The notes: generated from the sequence alone by a model not told the origin. DNA of 64,000 bases from Dolosigranulum pigrum ATCC 51524 (GCF_000245815.1 NZ_JH601103.1:507254-571253); one strand, 5' to 3'. Shown: positions 51,348-60,149, counted from the first letter of the stretch. Program-made: numbers and translations.

Positions 51348-52484
51348 TTAAGAGGTGCGAATAGGTGTAATCAGTTGGATAAAATCTTTATTCTCATCAT
51401 TAGGCATTAAAACAAATGGTTGTAAGGTTGATAAAAGTTTCATCGTAACTTCTCCTACCCCAAACGCATTAAGTGCTTGTTTGAGATAATCCGGGTTAAA
51501 AGAAATATCAATCGGATCACCCATAAAGGAATCAAATTCTACGATCTCTTCGACATGACCAATTTCAGGTGATTGACCCGTAATCATCAATTGATCAGCT
51601 GTAGCAGATAATTTAACTACATTATTCTTTCCTTGATGACTTAAAAGTGATGCCCGCTCAACCGCTCCTAATAAAGTTTGTACATCTAAGACAATATCAG
51701 TATTGGACTTCTCTGGAATTAAGCGATCGGTTGCTGGGTAATTCCCTTCTAACAAACGTGAATAGAAATACGTATCCTTCACATTAAATAAAATTTGATT
51801 ATCCACAATGGCTAGCTTGACATGACTTGTGTTCTCGTCTAGTAACTTCGATAATTCCGTCAAACTTTTACCCGGAATAACAATATTAAATGTTTCTTCA
51901 TGATCACCTTCAAGAGGAATAACTCGTTGACTTAAGCGGTGGCTATCAGTTGCGACAGCTTTTAACGTCTCATCTTTAAAGGATAAGTTAACCCCGGTTA
52001 GAATTGGGCGACTTTCATGATTAGATACGGCAATAACTGTTTGGCGAATAATATTTTTTAATAAAACAGTTGGCAATAAGAACGCATGATCTAAGTTAAT
52101 ATCCGGTAATTTAGGATATTTAGAAGCTTCGATACCATTAATTGAAAAAGAAGAGGATGCTGATGTTATTTGGGCTTGATTCCGTTCATCTAATTCAACA
52201 GTAAAATGCGTATCTGGTAATTTTCCGACAATATTGCTGAAAAGATGTGCTGGTTGCAAGACAATGGATCCAGTTTCTTCAATCGTTAGATCGACAGATT
52301 GATCATCACGATCAATAAATGTTTCAATCGAAATATCTGAATTGCTTCCAGTTAGATGAATCCCATCTTGAGCAACCACTAATTTAATTCCTGTCAAAAT
52401 AGGAATTGTGGCTTTAGTCGAAATGGCTAGTTGAACATCTTTTAATTTATTTAAAAAAGCAGTACGTTTTACGGTAAATTTCAC
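51348..52484 (-). CDS. dnaN: DNA polymerase III beta sliding clamp, 378 aa
   Basis: Three clamp domains. It opens MKFTVKRTAFLNKLKDVQLA, shows ATDSHRLSQRV in domain 2, and ends with FVLMPNDENKDFIQLITPIR, the partner-binding C-terminus. The GTG at 52484, eight bases after AAAGGAG, gives the canonical N-terminus. Upstream in-frame codons add a non-conserved extension. Second gene of the dnaA-dnaN unit. Confidence 0.96.
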   Translation of the reverse strand: MKFTVKRTAFLNKLKDVQLAISTKATIPILTGIKLVVAQDGIHLTGSNSDISIETFIDRDDQSVDLTIEETGSIVLQPAHLFSNIVGKLPDTHFTVELDERNQAQITSASSSFSINGIEASKYPKLPDINLDHAFLLPTVLLKNIIRQTVIAVSNHESRPILTGVNLSFKDETLKAVATDSHRLSQRVIPLEGDHEETFNIVIPGKSLTELSKLLDENTSHVKLAIVDNQILFNVKDTYFYSRLLEGNYPATDRLIPEKSNTDIVLDVQTLLGAVERASLLSHQGKNNVVKLSATADQLMITGQSPEIGHVEEIVEFDSFMGDPIDISFNPDYLKQALNAFGVGEVTMKLLSTLQPFVLMPNDENKDFIQLITPIRTS

Positions 52485-52559
52485 GATCGATTCTCCTTTA
52501 ATTAAGTAGTGCTGTTTATAGTATATCATAAGTCACGTTGATATGAGAGAGCATGGGCA

Positions 52560-52709
52560 GGCTTATTTATTATATTTAATTAAATAGATAGTAATAGTAG
52601 TAGGGCCTGTTAATACTGTGGAAAACTAAAGTGTCGCCGGTCCTAATGGGTTATCCACTTGTGGAAAACTTGTGTGCTAATGTGTGCGCAATTGATTAAC
52701 TTATCCACA
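52560..52709. other. oriC part 2: DNA unwinding element, DnaA-trio and DnaA boxes
   Basis: In the dnaA-dnaN gap an AT-rich tract (52561-52583) is followed by TAGATAGTAATAGTAGTAG (52584-52602). Read on the other strand in the 3' to 5' sense this is a GAT-type DnaA-trio. Then come a GC-rich GGGCC and a DnaA box TTTTCCACA (minus, 52625-52617). More boxes follow: TTATCCACT (52651), TTTTCCACA (minus, 52668-52660) and TTATCCACA (52701-52709). This order matches the Bacillus subtilis unwinding site. Confidence 0.8.
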
Positions 52710-52714
52710 ACACG

Positions 52715-54052
52715 CTAGAGCTGTTGTTTTATTTTTTGAATGTTATCTGTTATTTCAGGATCTTCATCGACTAGATTTTCGATTTTTTCGTGGGCATGAA
52801 TAACGGTTGTATGATCTTTTCCTCCAAATTCTTTTCCGATCTTAGGGAGGGAATTATCCGTTAATTCACGTGAAATATACATAGCGATTTGACGCGGTAA
52901 GACAATGTGCTTATTGCGTTTTTTACCTTTCATTTCGGCTAAAGTAATCCCGTAATACTTACAAACGGTTTTTTGAATATCAGCAATAGTCAAGTTATCT
53001 TTTTTGTCAACTTTAGTCATACTACCGAGGGCGTCAGCAGCTAGACTAGTTGTTATATCACTCTGTTGGATAGCAGAATAGGCCTGAACACGCACTAAGG
53101 CGCCTTCTAATTCACGAATATTGGAATCAATTTGACCGGCAATATAACTAAGCGTATCGTCAGGAATTTCCAGTCCTTCAGCTTTAGCTTTTTTGCGTAA
53201 AATAGCAATTCGCGTCTCTAAATCAGGTGGTGTAATATCAACAGATAGGCCCCAAGCAAAGCGAGAAACAAGCCGTTCTTGTAATTTTGGAATTTCATTC
53301 GGTAAGCGATCACTTGTTAAGACGATTTGCTTGCGTTTATCGTAGAGTTCATTAAAGGTATGAAAAAATTCTTCCTGCGTTCCTTCTTTGTCTGCAAAAA
53401 ATTGAATATCATCAACTAATAAGAGATCAACATTACGGTATTCTTGCCGGAAACTCTCTTGCGTTCGGTCTTGAATAGAATTGATGTAGTCATTGGCAAA
53501 ATTTTCGCTCGTGACATATTTGACATTTGCATTAGGATGAATTGATAAATGTTGGTGACCAATCGCATGCATTAAGTGGGTCTTTCCTAGCCCGACTCCT
53601 CCATAGAAAAAGAGTGGATTATAAATAGTACCCGGTTCTTCTGAAACAACTAAAGCTGCTGCATGAGCCATCTGATTGCCCTTCCCAATTACAAATGTGT
53701 CGAATAAATACTTGTCATTTAAGCGACTAGATTTAAAAGGGTTTTTGATAATCTCTTGCGACGGCGTATTTTTTTTGGTGATACGATCATCTTTTTTCGC
53801 TTGTTCATCTGTAGTAATGAATAGTGGTGTCATTTCACGCCCGTAGAATTCATATAATATTTCAACCACTTTTGTTGCTAAGTTATTTTGCCAGTAATTT
53901 TTATGCAACTCGCCAGGAACTTCAATAGTAATACTATCCTGGCTGATATCAATTAGTGTGGCTGTTTCGATCCAAGTATCAAAGCTAACTTTTGTCAGTG
54001 GTTTTTCGAATGATTCTCGTAAAAAAGCCCATAATTTTTGTTTATCTTCCAC
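52715..54052 (-). CDS. dnaA: Chromosomal replication initiator DnaA, 445 aa
   Basis: Domain I (residues 1-85, start EDKQKLWAFLRESFEKPL) is followed by a short linker, the AAA+ domain (Walker A GGVGLGKTHLM near residue 148, Walker B LLLVDDIQFF) and the DNA-binding domain IV (PRQIAMYISRELTDNSLP, GKDHTTVIHA). A GTG at 54052, seven bases after TAGGAGG, sets the start. Upstream frame codons belong to the oriC region. A DnaA box overlaps the likely -35, so autoregulation is expected. Confidence 0.96.
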   Translation of the reverse strand: MEDKQKLWAFLRESFEKPLTKVSFDTWIETATLIDISQDSITIEVPGELHKNYWQNNLATKVVEILYEFYGREMTPLFITTDEQAKKDDRITKKNTPSQEIIKNPFKSSRLNDKYLFDTFVIGKGNQMAHAAALVVSEEPGTIYNPLFFYGGVGLGKTHLMHAIGHQHLSIHPNANVKYVTSENFANDYINSIQDRTQESFRQEYRNVDLLLVDDIQFFADKEGTQEEFFHTFNELYDKRKQIVLTSDRLPNEIPKLQERLVSRFAWGLSVDITPPDLETRIAILRKKAKAEGLEIPDDTLSYIAGQIDSNIRELEGALVRVQAYSAIQQSDITTSLAADALGSMTKVDKKDNLTIADIQKTVCKYYGITLAEMKGKKRNKHIVLPRQIAMYISRELTDNSLPKIGKEFGGKDHTTVIHAHEKIENLVDEDPEITDNIQKIKQQL

Positions 54053-54088
54053 GTACACGCCTCCTAGAGTAAAAATTTTCGTATATTT

Positions 54089-54119
54089 ATTGTAACATGA
54101 AATAAAAAAGTTTTCCACA
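54089..54119 (-). promoter_or_regulatory. dnaA promoter overlapped by a DnaA box
   Basis: On the minus strand an extended -10 (TGTTACAAT, hexamer 54094-54089) lies about 37 bases before the dnaA start. The -35 position coincides with the DnaA box TTTTCCACA at 54111-54119. Confidence 0.6.
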
Positions 54120-54400
54120 GAAAAAGTAATTGTTAATAAAAGTATTCAGTGATGAGGAAATGTTATCCACAAGATAAAAATAAGGTGTGTATAACTTAGT
54201 TGAGAAAGAGACAATTAACAGGTTTTGTGGATAAGTCAAAAATATAAAATACTGATTTATCAGTACTAAGATTTGTTATCCACAACTTAATTTATTTTTC
54301 CATAAGGATAGAATCACATCCTGTTTACTTGTGGATTAATCTATGAATAGGTTGTTAATTTTAAAATTTACGGTATAATAATAAACAAGGTTGTGGATAA
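54111..54400. other. oriC part 1: DnaA-box cluster upstream of dnaA
   Basis: Seven DnaA boxes lie in 290 bases. Three match TTATCCACA perfectly on one strand or the other besides 54163-54171: minus 54234-54226, plus 54276-54284 and minus 54400-54392. Variants are TTTTCCACA (54111), TTATACACA (minus 54194-54186) and TAATCCACA (minus 54338-54330). With the dnaA-dnaN gap this makes a bipartite origin. Confidence 0.88.
54352..54379 (+). promoter_or_regulatory. Promoter inside oriC reading toward rpmH
   Basis: TTGTTA (54352-54357) and TATAAT (54374-54379) are 16 bases apart. A perfect DnaA box (54392-54400) lies near the expected transcription start, so DnaA could control it. It would transcribe the 12-codon ORF below. 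Confidence 0.5.
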
Positions 54401-54419
54401 TATTGTGTAGGAGTTAAAC

Positions 54420-54458
54420 ATGCTAAAAGAAAATATTTTTAATTGGATTAAAAAATAG
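54420..54458 (+). CDS. Micro-ORF of 12 codons between oriC and rpmH
   Basis: ATG at 54420 has AGGAG eight bases upstream and encodes MLKENIFNWIKK, then TAG. The peptide is basic and amphipathic. It has its own promoter upstream and the rpmH promoter begins three bases after its stop. It may be a leader peptide, a tiny protein or chance. I know of no family. Confidence 0.35.
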   Translation: MLKENIFNWIKK

Positions 54459-54460
54459 GC

Positions 54461-54489
54461 TTGACAATTGTGCAATAGTTTTCTAAAAT
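54461..54489 (+). promoter_or_regulatory. rpmH promoter
   Basis: TTGACA (54461-54466) and TAAAAT (54484-54489) are 17 bases apart, about 80 bases upstream of rpmH. Confidence 0.75.
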
Positions 54490-54570
54490 AATAGAGTCTG
54501 TTTATCTATAAAAATGTGATAGAAATAAACTACACAAACTTTTAAAGTGACGATTCAGGAGGTGTCAACT

Positions 54571-54711
54571 ATGTCTCAAGGACCAACATATAACCCAAGT
54601 AAACGTAGAGGGAAAAAGAATCACGGTTTCCGTAAACGTATGAAAACTAAGAGCGGTCGTAAAATTTTAAAAAATCGACGTCGTAAAGGTAGAAAACGTT
54701 TAAGTTACTAA
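54571..54711 (+). CDS. rpmH: 50S ribosomal protein L34, 46 aa
   Basis: The product is MSQGPTYNPSKRRGKKNHGF followed by RKRMKTKSGRKIL and RRRKGRKRLSY, the L34 pattern with a slightly extended N-terminus in place of MKRTYQPSKRK. AGGAGGTG precedes the ATG by seven bases. It is short and easily missed. First of the rpmH-rnpA-yidC-jag cluster on the right side of oriC. Confidence 0.95.
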   Translation: MSQGPTYNPSKRRGKKNHGFRKRMKTKSGRKILKNRRRKGRKRLSY

Positions 54712-54747
54712 TTCGATATAAGTTTCATCATCGAATGAAACGAGCAG

Positions 54748-54790
54748 TAGGCGACGATTGCCCAATTATGGGGATTGTCGTCTATTTTTT
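54748..54790 (+). terminator. Terminator or attenuator between rpmH and rnpA
   Basis: TAGGCGACGATTGCCC pairs (with G-U pairs) with GGGGATTGTCGTCTA and runs into six T residues. It lowers rnpA expression relative to rpmH. Confidence 0.75.
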
Positions 54791-54819
54791 AGTAGATATA
54801 AAGAGAGGATGCTTGTAAT

Positions 54820-55179
54820 GTGAAAAAGGCTTATCGGGTAAAATCTGAATCTGATTTTCAGTACGTATTTGATCAAGGCCGATCAGTAGCTAACCGACAA
54901 TTTGTTATATATTGGTTAAAGAAACCTCAGCAGCCACATTTTCGCGTGGGCATCTCCGTTAGTAAGCGACTAGGTAATGCAGTGATGCGCAATCAGGTAA
55001 AACGCAAAATAAGACAGGCGATTTTAGAATGTGATCAGACACAACGTCTTATTCATGAAGTTGATTTTATCGTGATTGCCAGACAACCCGCTGTAGCGAT
55101 GAGTGTTGCTGAGTGCAAACAAAGTCTCTTACATGTGTTAAACTTAGCTCAATTAACAGTTCAACCAAAGAGAAATTGA
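54820..55179 (+). CDS. rnpA: Ribonuclease P protein component, 119 aa
   Basis: The basic protein cofactor of RNase P. MKKAYRVKSESDFQYVFDQG at the start, RVGISVSKRLGNAVMRNQ near residue 46, and the RNR-type motif VKRKIRQAI are typical. It starts with GTG at 54820. GAGAGGA lies about 12 bases upstream. It is followed 13 bases later by yidC. Confidence 0.94.
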   Translation: MKKAYRVKSESDFQYVFDQGRSVANRQFVIYWLKKPQQPHFRVGISVSKRLGNAVMRNQVKRKIRQAILECDQTQRLIHEVDFIVIARQPAVAMSVAECKQSLLHVLNLAQLTVQPKRN

Positions 55180-55192
55180 AGAGAGGAAAACT

Positions 55193-56068
55193 ATGATACA
55201 GCGACTAAAACAATTAAAACAACATAAACGATGGCTATTGATGGTTAGTGTTGTAGGAGTAGCTATTATTTTGTCTGCTTGTGCTCGCGGAGGAGCGAAC
55301 CATCAACCAATAGGACCAGATTATGATGGCTTGTGGGAAGGATTAATTTGGTATTTCTCCCGATTTATTATTTGGTCATCTGACTTATTCGGCGGTAATT
55401 ATGGTATTGGAATTATTATCATTACCTTGATTTCTCGAATTTTATTAATTCCACTGACAAATATGCAACAAAAAAATATGTCTCAAATGACAGAATTACA
55501 ACCTGAAATTGAAGCATTAAAAGAAAAATATTCTGCAACAGATTCAAAAACAAAAGAAAAATTACAAGAAGAAACACAAAAATTATACGATGAACACGGT
55601 GTTAACCCATTAATGGGTTGTTTACCTATGCTGATTCAGATGCCGATTTTTATTGCGGTGTACTCTGCAGTTAGTCGAACACCAGAATTAGCAACGGGCT
55701 CTTTCTTATGGGTAAACTTAGGACAACCTGATCCATACTACATTTTGCCGCTGTTAGCTGGATTATTTATGTTTGCGAATACCTACTTAATGCAGATGGG
55801 CCGTGATAATTCTGGAATGGGTGGTAAAGTAATGAGCATTGTTATGCCAGCCTTTATTATTCTTATTACTGTGAACTTGTCGAGCGGGTTAGCATTATAC
55901 TTCGTAGCATCTAATATTTTTGCGGTAATTCAAACATTAATCTTTAACAATCCATTTAAAAAACGCCGTGAAGCAAAAGAAGAAGCAGAGAGAAAAGCGG
56001 CAGAAGAACAACGTCGCAAACGAGCAATCAAAAAAGCAAAAAAATATGGACGAAATATTAAAAAATAG
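55193..56068 (+). CDS. yidC: Membrane protein insertase YidC (SpoIIIJ type), 291 aa
   Basis: A lipoprotein signal with lipobox ILSAC (Cys near residue 29) is followed by the five-helix YidC core: YGIGIIIITLISRILLIPL with the conserved groove arginine, the coiled cytoplasmic loop, NPLMGCLPMLIQMPIFIAVY and the C-terminal helices. The tail is strongly basic (KAKKYGRNIKK), a ribosome-binding feature. AGAGGA precedes the ATG. Operon with rnpA and jag. Confidence 0.95.
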   Translation: MIQRLKQLKQHKRWLLMVSVVGVAIILSACARGGANHQPIGPDYDGLWEGLIWYFSRFIIWSSDLFGGNYGIGIIIITLISRILLIPLTNMQQKNMSQMTELQPEIEALKEKYSATDSKTKEKLQEETQKLYDEHGVNPLMGCLPMLIQMPIFIAVYSAVSRTPELATGSFLWVNLGQPDPYYILPLLAGLFMFANTYLMQMGRDNSGMGGKVMSIVMPAFIILITVNLSSGLALYFVASNIFAVIQTLIFNNPFKKRREAKEEAERKAAEEQRRKRAIKKAKKYGRNIKK

Positions 56069-56092
56069 CTATAGCTAAAGGAGGATAAAATC

Positions 56093-57019
56093 ATGGATAA
56101 ATATGTTGCACAAGGAGCAACCACTCAAGCGGCCATTGAAGAAGGTTTGCAGAAATTAGGTATTTCTCGCGAAGAAGCTATTATTGATATACAGTCAGAA
56201 GGGCGAAAAGGTTTCTTAGGTATTGGTCAAAAAGATGCTATTGTAACTGTTCGGCGAAAAGAGTCCAATAAATTTGATCAAGTACTAGCAGAAGCAACCG
56301 ATTTGTCGATAGATAAGTCAGTAAAAGAGGTCCCTACAAACGAATCATTATCAGCGACAGTATTGACAGAGGCCATGGATGAGCCTGTTCAGTCGGAAGA
56401 TGAGAGCTTCTCTGAAAAGACAGAAGCGACTGTAACAGAATCAATGGAAAAAGAAGCGACAAATGAGGAGCATGAGAAGGCAGCTCCTGAGTCTGCTGAA
56501 GTTGCGGAAGTAGCTAGTGAAGACACAGCATATGATGAAGATGATCCAGAAGAAAATCAGGAGGATCAAGAAGCTATCCAACATGTACATGATTATCTGA
56601 AGCGCGTTATTCAAGCAATGGGAATTGATGATGCGACCGTTGAATTAAGTCAAGATAGTGAACAAGTTTTGTTTGATATTACGACGGAAGATGCTGGGTT
56701 AGTGATTGGCCGTCACGGGAAGGTATTGAATGGTCTACAACGTCTTGCTCAAATTCAATTGCATCAACACGCGGATAATAAATTATATGTGCGAGTAGAT
56801 GCAGAAAATTACCGTAGTCGTCGTCGTGGAACCGTTCAGCACTTAGCCGAAAAAACAGCTAATAAAGTGAAACGAACTAATCAGCCGGTTATTTTAGAGC
56901 CTATGCCAGCGCATGAACGCAAACAAATCCATCGTTATCTCCATCATTATTCAGGTGTGAAAACTCATTCAGAAGGAAAAGAACCGAACCGCTATTTAGT
57001 TGTAGAACCGACAAAATAA
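56093..57019 (+). CDS. jag: Jag/KhpB (EloR) RNA-binding protein, 308 aa
   Basis: Jag-N domain at residues 1-55 (YVAQGATTQAAIEEGLQKLG, GRKGFLGIGQKDA), a long acidic Glu/Ala/Thr linker (about 60-160), then KH-II (VLFDITTEDAGLVIGRHGKV near 195) and R3H (PMPAHERKQIHRYLHH) at the C-terminus. KhpB binds RNA with KhpA and affects cell elongation. AAGGAGG precedes the ATG. Last gene of the cluster before a terminator. Confidence 0.94.
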   Translation: MDKYVAQGATTQAAIEEGLQKLGISREEAIIDIQSEGRKGFLGIGQKDAIVTVRRKESNKFDQVLAEATDLSIDKSVKEVPTNESLSATVLTEAMDEPVQSEDESFSEKTEATVTESMEKEATNEEHEKAAPESAEVAEVASEDTAYDEDDPEENQEDQEAIQHVHDYLKRVIQAMGIDDATVELSQDSEQVLFDITTEDAGLVIGRHGKVLNGLQRLAQIQLHQHADNKLYVRVDAENYRSRRRGTVQHLAEKTANKVKRTNQPVILEPMPAHERKQIHRYLHHYSGVKTHSEGKEPNRYLVVEPTK

Positions 57020-57028
57020 TTATTCATA

Positions 57029-57069
57029 GGAGTGCCACTGTTTATCTTTTATCTGTGGCGCTCTTTTTT
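57029..57069 (+). terminator. Terminator of the rnpA-yidC-jag cluster
   Basis: GGAGTGCCAC pairs with GTGGCGCTC, with six T residues after it. Confidence 0.8.
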
Positions 57070-57092
57070 AAATCAACTGGGAGGAAACTGAC

Positions 57093-58376
57093 ATGGACTT
57101 TGCTGATGTTATTGGATTAATCAATACAAACCGAGGAAATGGAAAAAAGAAAAATTTGGATCGGATGAAACAATTGTTGATTGAACTTGATCATCCAGAA
57201 CAAAACTTGCCTTGTATTCATGTTGCAGGAACGAATGGAAAAGGTTCTATTTGTGCATATATATCACAAATCTTGCAAGAAGCTGGTTATCGTGTAGGGG
57301 TATTTACAAGTCCACATTTAGAACGAATTAATGAACGGATTCAAATCAATGGACAACAGATTTTGACGGATGATTTGATTCATTTGACAGAAACAATTCA
57401 ACCAATTGTAGCTCGATTAGAAGTTGACCGAGGTGAAAAATTTTATTCATTTGAGATTTTGACGGCAATTGCTTTACTATACTTCCAGCAACAGCAACCA
57501 GATATTGTGATTTTAGAGACAGGAGTTGGAGGGCGAATTGATGCAACTAATGTGACTGCTAAGCCATTAGTGTCAGTTATTGGATCAATTGGACATGATC
57601 ATATGCATGTGTTAGGTACAGATTTGACAGCTATTGCGCAACATAAAGCTGGCATTATAAAATCCAATTGTCCAGCTGTTATTTATCCTGTCCAAGAAGA
57701 AATACGGTATATATTTGCAGATGTGTCAAATGAATTAGACGCTCCTTTGACTCAATTGGACAAAAATCAAGTCACTATTAAAGCATCAACATACGGCCAA
57801 CAAGTATTTGATTATAAAGATTGGTCAGATTTAACGATTCAACTCTCTGGCATTCATCAAGTGTATAATGCGATGGTTGCTGTTGAAGCGGTCCATGTTT
57901 TAAACCGGCAAGGATACGCTATTTCAACGGCTCAAATTTATGAAGGGTTATCTAGAACAAAATGGTCAGGACGAATGGAGCAGTTAAGCGAGCAACCATT
58001 TGTCTTAGTGGATGGGGCCCATAATGAAGAAGGGGTTATGATGTTGAGCAAATCATTGGAACAGATTGCCCCCAATAAAAAATGGACATTATTCGTTGGA
58101 ATGATGGCAGACCGTAATTATATGATGATTTCTGATCAAATGGGACACATTGCCGGTAAATGTTATGTGCTATCACCAGATAGTGAACGGGGCTTTAATC
58201 CGGAACAGGTGGCGGATCACTTAACTGAGAGCAGTACACCAACAACTGTTATCTCTAATGTTCAAGCTATTAAGCAATATATCGACACAGAAGCAACGGA
58301 TGATGAACATATTGTTATCTTTGGGTCACTTTATCTGGTAGGGGATATATTAACACTGTATAAAAAAACATTATAA
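57093..58376 (+). CDS. folC: Folylpolyglutamate synthase / dihydrofolate synthase, 427 aa
   Basis: A Mur-ligase-like ATP-dependent enzyme that adds glutamate to folates. The P-loop VAGTNGKGSICAYIS is near residue 45, followed by TSPHLERINERI, ETGVGGRIDATN and SIGHDHMHVLG (metal and ATP contacts), and LVDGAHNEEG in the C-terminal domain. GGGAGG precedes the ATG. It stands alone between the jag terminator and the trehalose promoter. Confidence 0.94.
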   Translation: MDFADVIGLINTNRGNGKKKNLDRMKQLLIELDHPEQNLPCIHVAGTNGKGSICAYISQILQEAGYRVGVFTSPHLERINERIQINGQQILTDDLIHLTETIQPIVARLEVDRGEKFYSFEILTAIALLYFQQQQPDIVILETGVGGRIDATNVTAKPLVSVIGSIGHDHMHVLGTDLTAIAQHKAGIIKSNCPAVIYPVQEEIRYIFADVSNELDAPLTQLDKNQVTIKASTYGQQVFDYKDWSDLTIQLSGIHQVYNAMVAVEAVHVLNRQGYAISTAQIYEGLSRTKWSGRMEQLSEQPFVLVDGAHNEEGVMMLSKSLEQIAPNKKWTLFVGMMADRNYMMISDQMGHIAGKCYVLSPDSERGFNPEQVADHLTESSTPTTVISNVQAIKQYIDTEATDDEHIVIFGSLYLVGDILTLYKKTL

Positions 58377-58426
58377 CAACAAAATAATAATGTATTGCTT
58401 TTCGTTTGAGTTTTATTTATGCTTAA

Positions 58427-58440
58427 TGTAAGCGATGTAA
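58427..58440 (+). promoter_or_regulatory. cre-like site upstream of treP
   Basis: TGTAAGCGATGTAA matches the CcpA consensus with one mismatch and shares its first ten bases with the lctO site. It overlaps the -35 region of a -10 at 58459-58464 (TATAAT), where bound CcpA would block polymerase. Confidence 0.6.
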
Positions 58441-58562
58441 TAATCAGGAGAACAAGTTTATAATTTGCTAATCATACTTATGAATAGTTTAAGCAATGAA
58501 TATTCCAATACACTAGCAATAATAACGGTTCTCTCATATAAAAATTATAAGGAGGAAAGAAT

Positions 58563-60071
58563 ATGTCGAACTTTAAGCGAGATGCGCAATCTCTTTTAAA
58601 GTTGGTCGGTGGTAAGGACAATATCCAAGCAGTGACACACTGCGCCACACGAATGCGCTTCGTGTTAGTTGATCCTAGTAGAGCGGATAAGAATCAAATA
58701 GAAGAATTGGAATCCGTCAAGGGATCATTCACACAAGCGGGACAGTTCCAGGTCATTATTGGCAACCGTGTGTCAGACTTTTTTAATGAATTTCAAGCGG
58801 TTTCCGGTATTGAAGGAACGTCTAAAGATAGCGTGAAAAGTGCGGGGAAAGGCAATATGAATTGGCTGCAACAATTAATGGCCAATTTAGCTGAAATTTT
58901 TTCACCACTTATACCAGCCATTATTATTGGAGGGTTAATCCTTGGCTTTAGAAACGTACTGGAAGGTATTCAAATTCAAGCATTAGGGCAAGCAATAGCA
59001 GATGGAGCACCAGCTTTTACAGAATCAGGCGAGCCGATTTATAACACCATTGTTGAAGTGTCCCCGTTCTGGAATGGAGTGAATCATTTCTTATGGTTAC
59101 CGGGAGAAGCGATTTTTCACTTCTTGCCGGTTGGAATTACATGGGCTGTTACGCGTAAAATGGGGACTACTCAAATTTTAGGAATTGTTTTAGGAATTAC
59201 ATTAGTATCCCCACAGCTTCTGAATGCATATGGTGTACAAGAAATCTTAGCTGGAGATGTACAGCAGTGGGACTTTGGTTTTTTCCAACTTGATATGATT
59301 GGGTATCAAGCTCAAGTTATTCCTGCGATGTTAGCCGGATTTACGCTTGCATATCTAGAGCGATTTTTCCGTAAAATTACACCAGAAGCGATTTCGATGA
59401 TTGTTGTGCCATTCTTTGCTTTAGTGCCCACAATTTTTATTGCCCATGCTGTGATTGGTCCCATTGGTTGGCAATTGGGTAAATGGTTAGCAAACGGTGT
59501 ACAGTGGGGACTCAGTGGGTCATTTAACTGGTTATTCGGCTTCATCTTTGGTGGATTATATGCGCCATTCGTTGTCACGGGGTTACATCATATGACGAAT
59601 GCTATTGACTTACAATTGGTTGCTGAGTACAATCAGACAATTTTATGGCCGATGATTGCTTTCTCCAATATTGCACAAGGATCAGCGGTATTAGCTATTT
59701 GGTGGAAGAACCGTCATGATGAAAAAGAAAGTGCTGTGTCTCTGCCGGCAGCTATTTCAGCGTATCTAGGTGTAACAGAACCTGCTCTTTTCGGGATAAA
59801 TATTAAGTACGTTTATCCACTCGTAGCAGGAATGATTGGATCAGCGTTTGCAGGAATGTACTCGGTAGCGACAAGCACCGCAGCGTATACGATTGGTGTC
59901 GGCGGATTGCCTGGGATTCTATCTGCAACCAATAGTTCTTACTTGAATTTCGGTATTGCAATGGCAATTGCCTTCTTTGTACCATTCGTGCTAGTCTTTA
60001 TCTTCGAGAAGTATAATGTCTTAACCGATCAGAAACTAGAAGGACTACCGATTCCAAAATTAGGAAGTTAA
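58563..60071 (+). CDS. treP: Trehalose PTS permease EIIBC, 502 aa
   Basis: The EIIB domain is first (phosphorylated Cys27 in AVTHCATRMRF) and the EIIC domain follows from about residue 105 with ten or so helices. IPAIIIGGLILGFRNVLEG, GLHHMTNAIDLQL and GVTEPALFGIN are trehalose/sucrose-class landmarks. It imports trehalose as trehalose 6-phosphate. No EIIA domain is present. AAGGAGG precedes the ATG. It pairs with the hydrolase gene downstream. A trehalose repressor gene is not in the window. Confidence 0.92.
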   Translation: MSNFKRDAQSLLKLVGGKDNIQAVTHCATRMRFVLVDPSRADKNQIEELESVKGSFTQAGQFQVIIGNRVSDFFNEFQAVSGIEGTSKDSVKSAGKGNMNWLQQLMANLAEIFSPLIPAIIIGGLILGFRNVLEGIQIQALGQAIADGAPAFTESGEPIYNTIVEVSPFWNGVNHFLWLPGEAIFHFLPVGITWAVTRKMGTTQILGIVLGITLVSPQLLNAYGVQEILAGDVQQWDFGFFQLDMIGYQAQVIPAMLAGFTLAYLERFFRKITPEAISMIVVPFFALVPTIFIAHAVIGPIGWQLGKWLANGVQWGLSGSFNWLFGFIFGGLYAPFVVTGLHHMTNAIDLQLVAEYNQTILWPMIAFSNIAQGSAVLAIWWKNRHDEKESAVSLPAAISAYLGVTEPALFGINIKYVYPLVAGMIGSAFAGMYSVATSTAAYTIGVGGLPGILSATNSSYLNFGIAMAIAFFVPFVLVFIFEKYNVLTDQKLEGLPIPKLGS

Positions 60072-60087
60072 GCAGAAATAGATAATA

Positions 60088-60131
60088 AAAAGTTCCATGA
60101 TAAGCATCAAAAGGTTATCATGGAACTTTTT
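60088..60131 (+). promoter_or_regulatory. Stable hairpin between treP and treC
   Basis: AAAAGTTCCATGATAA and TTATCATGGAACTTTT form a 16-base perfect stem with an 11-base loop. Only five T residues follow, and the treC ribosome site comes at once. It may be a partial terminator or an mRNA-stability stem that sets the permease/hydrolase ratio. Confidence 0.7.
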
Positions 60132-60149
60132 AGGAGAAAGGATGATACC

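Noticed and set aside
52865..52876. ATTCACGTGAAAT inside dnaA resembles parS
   Set aside because: Only the ten-base core TTCACGTGAA matches and the outer positions differ, so I do not call it a site. It also codes for conserved DnaA residues.
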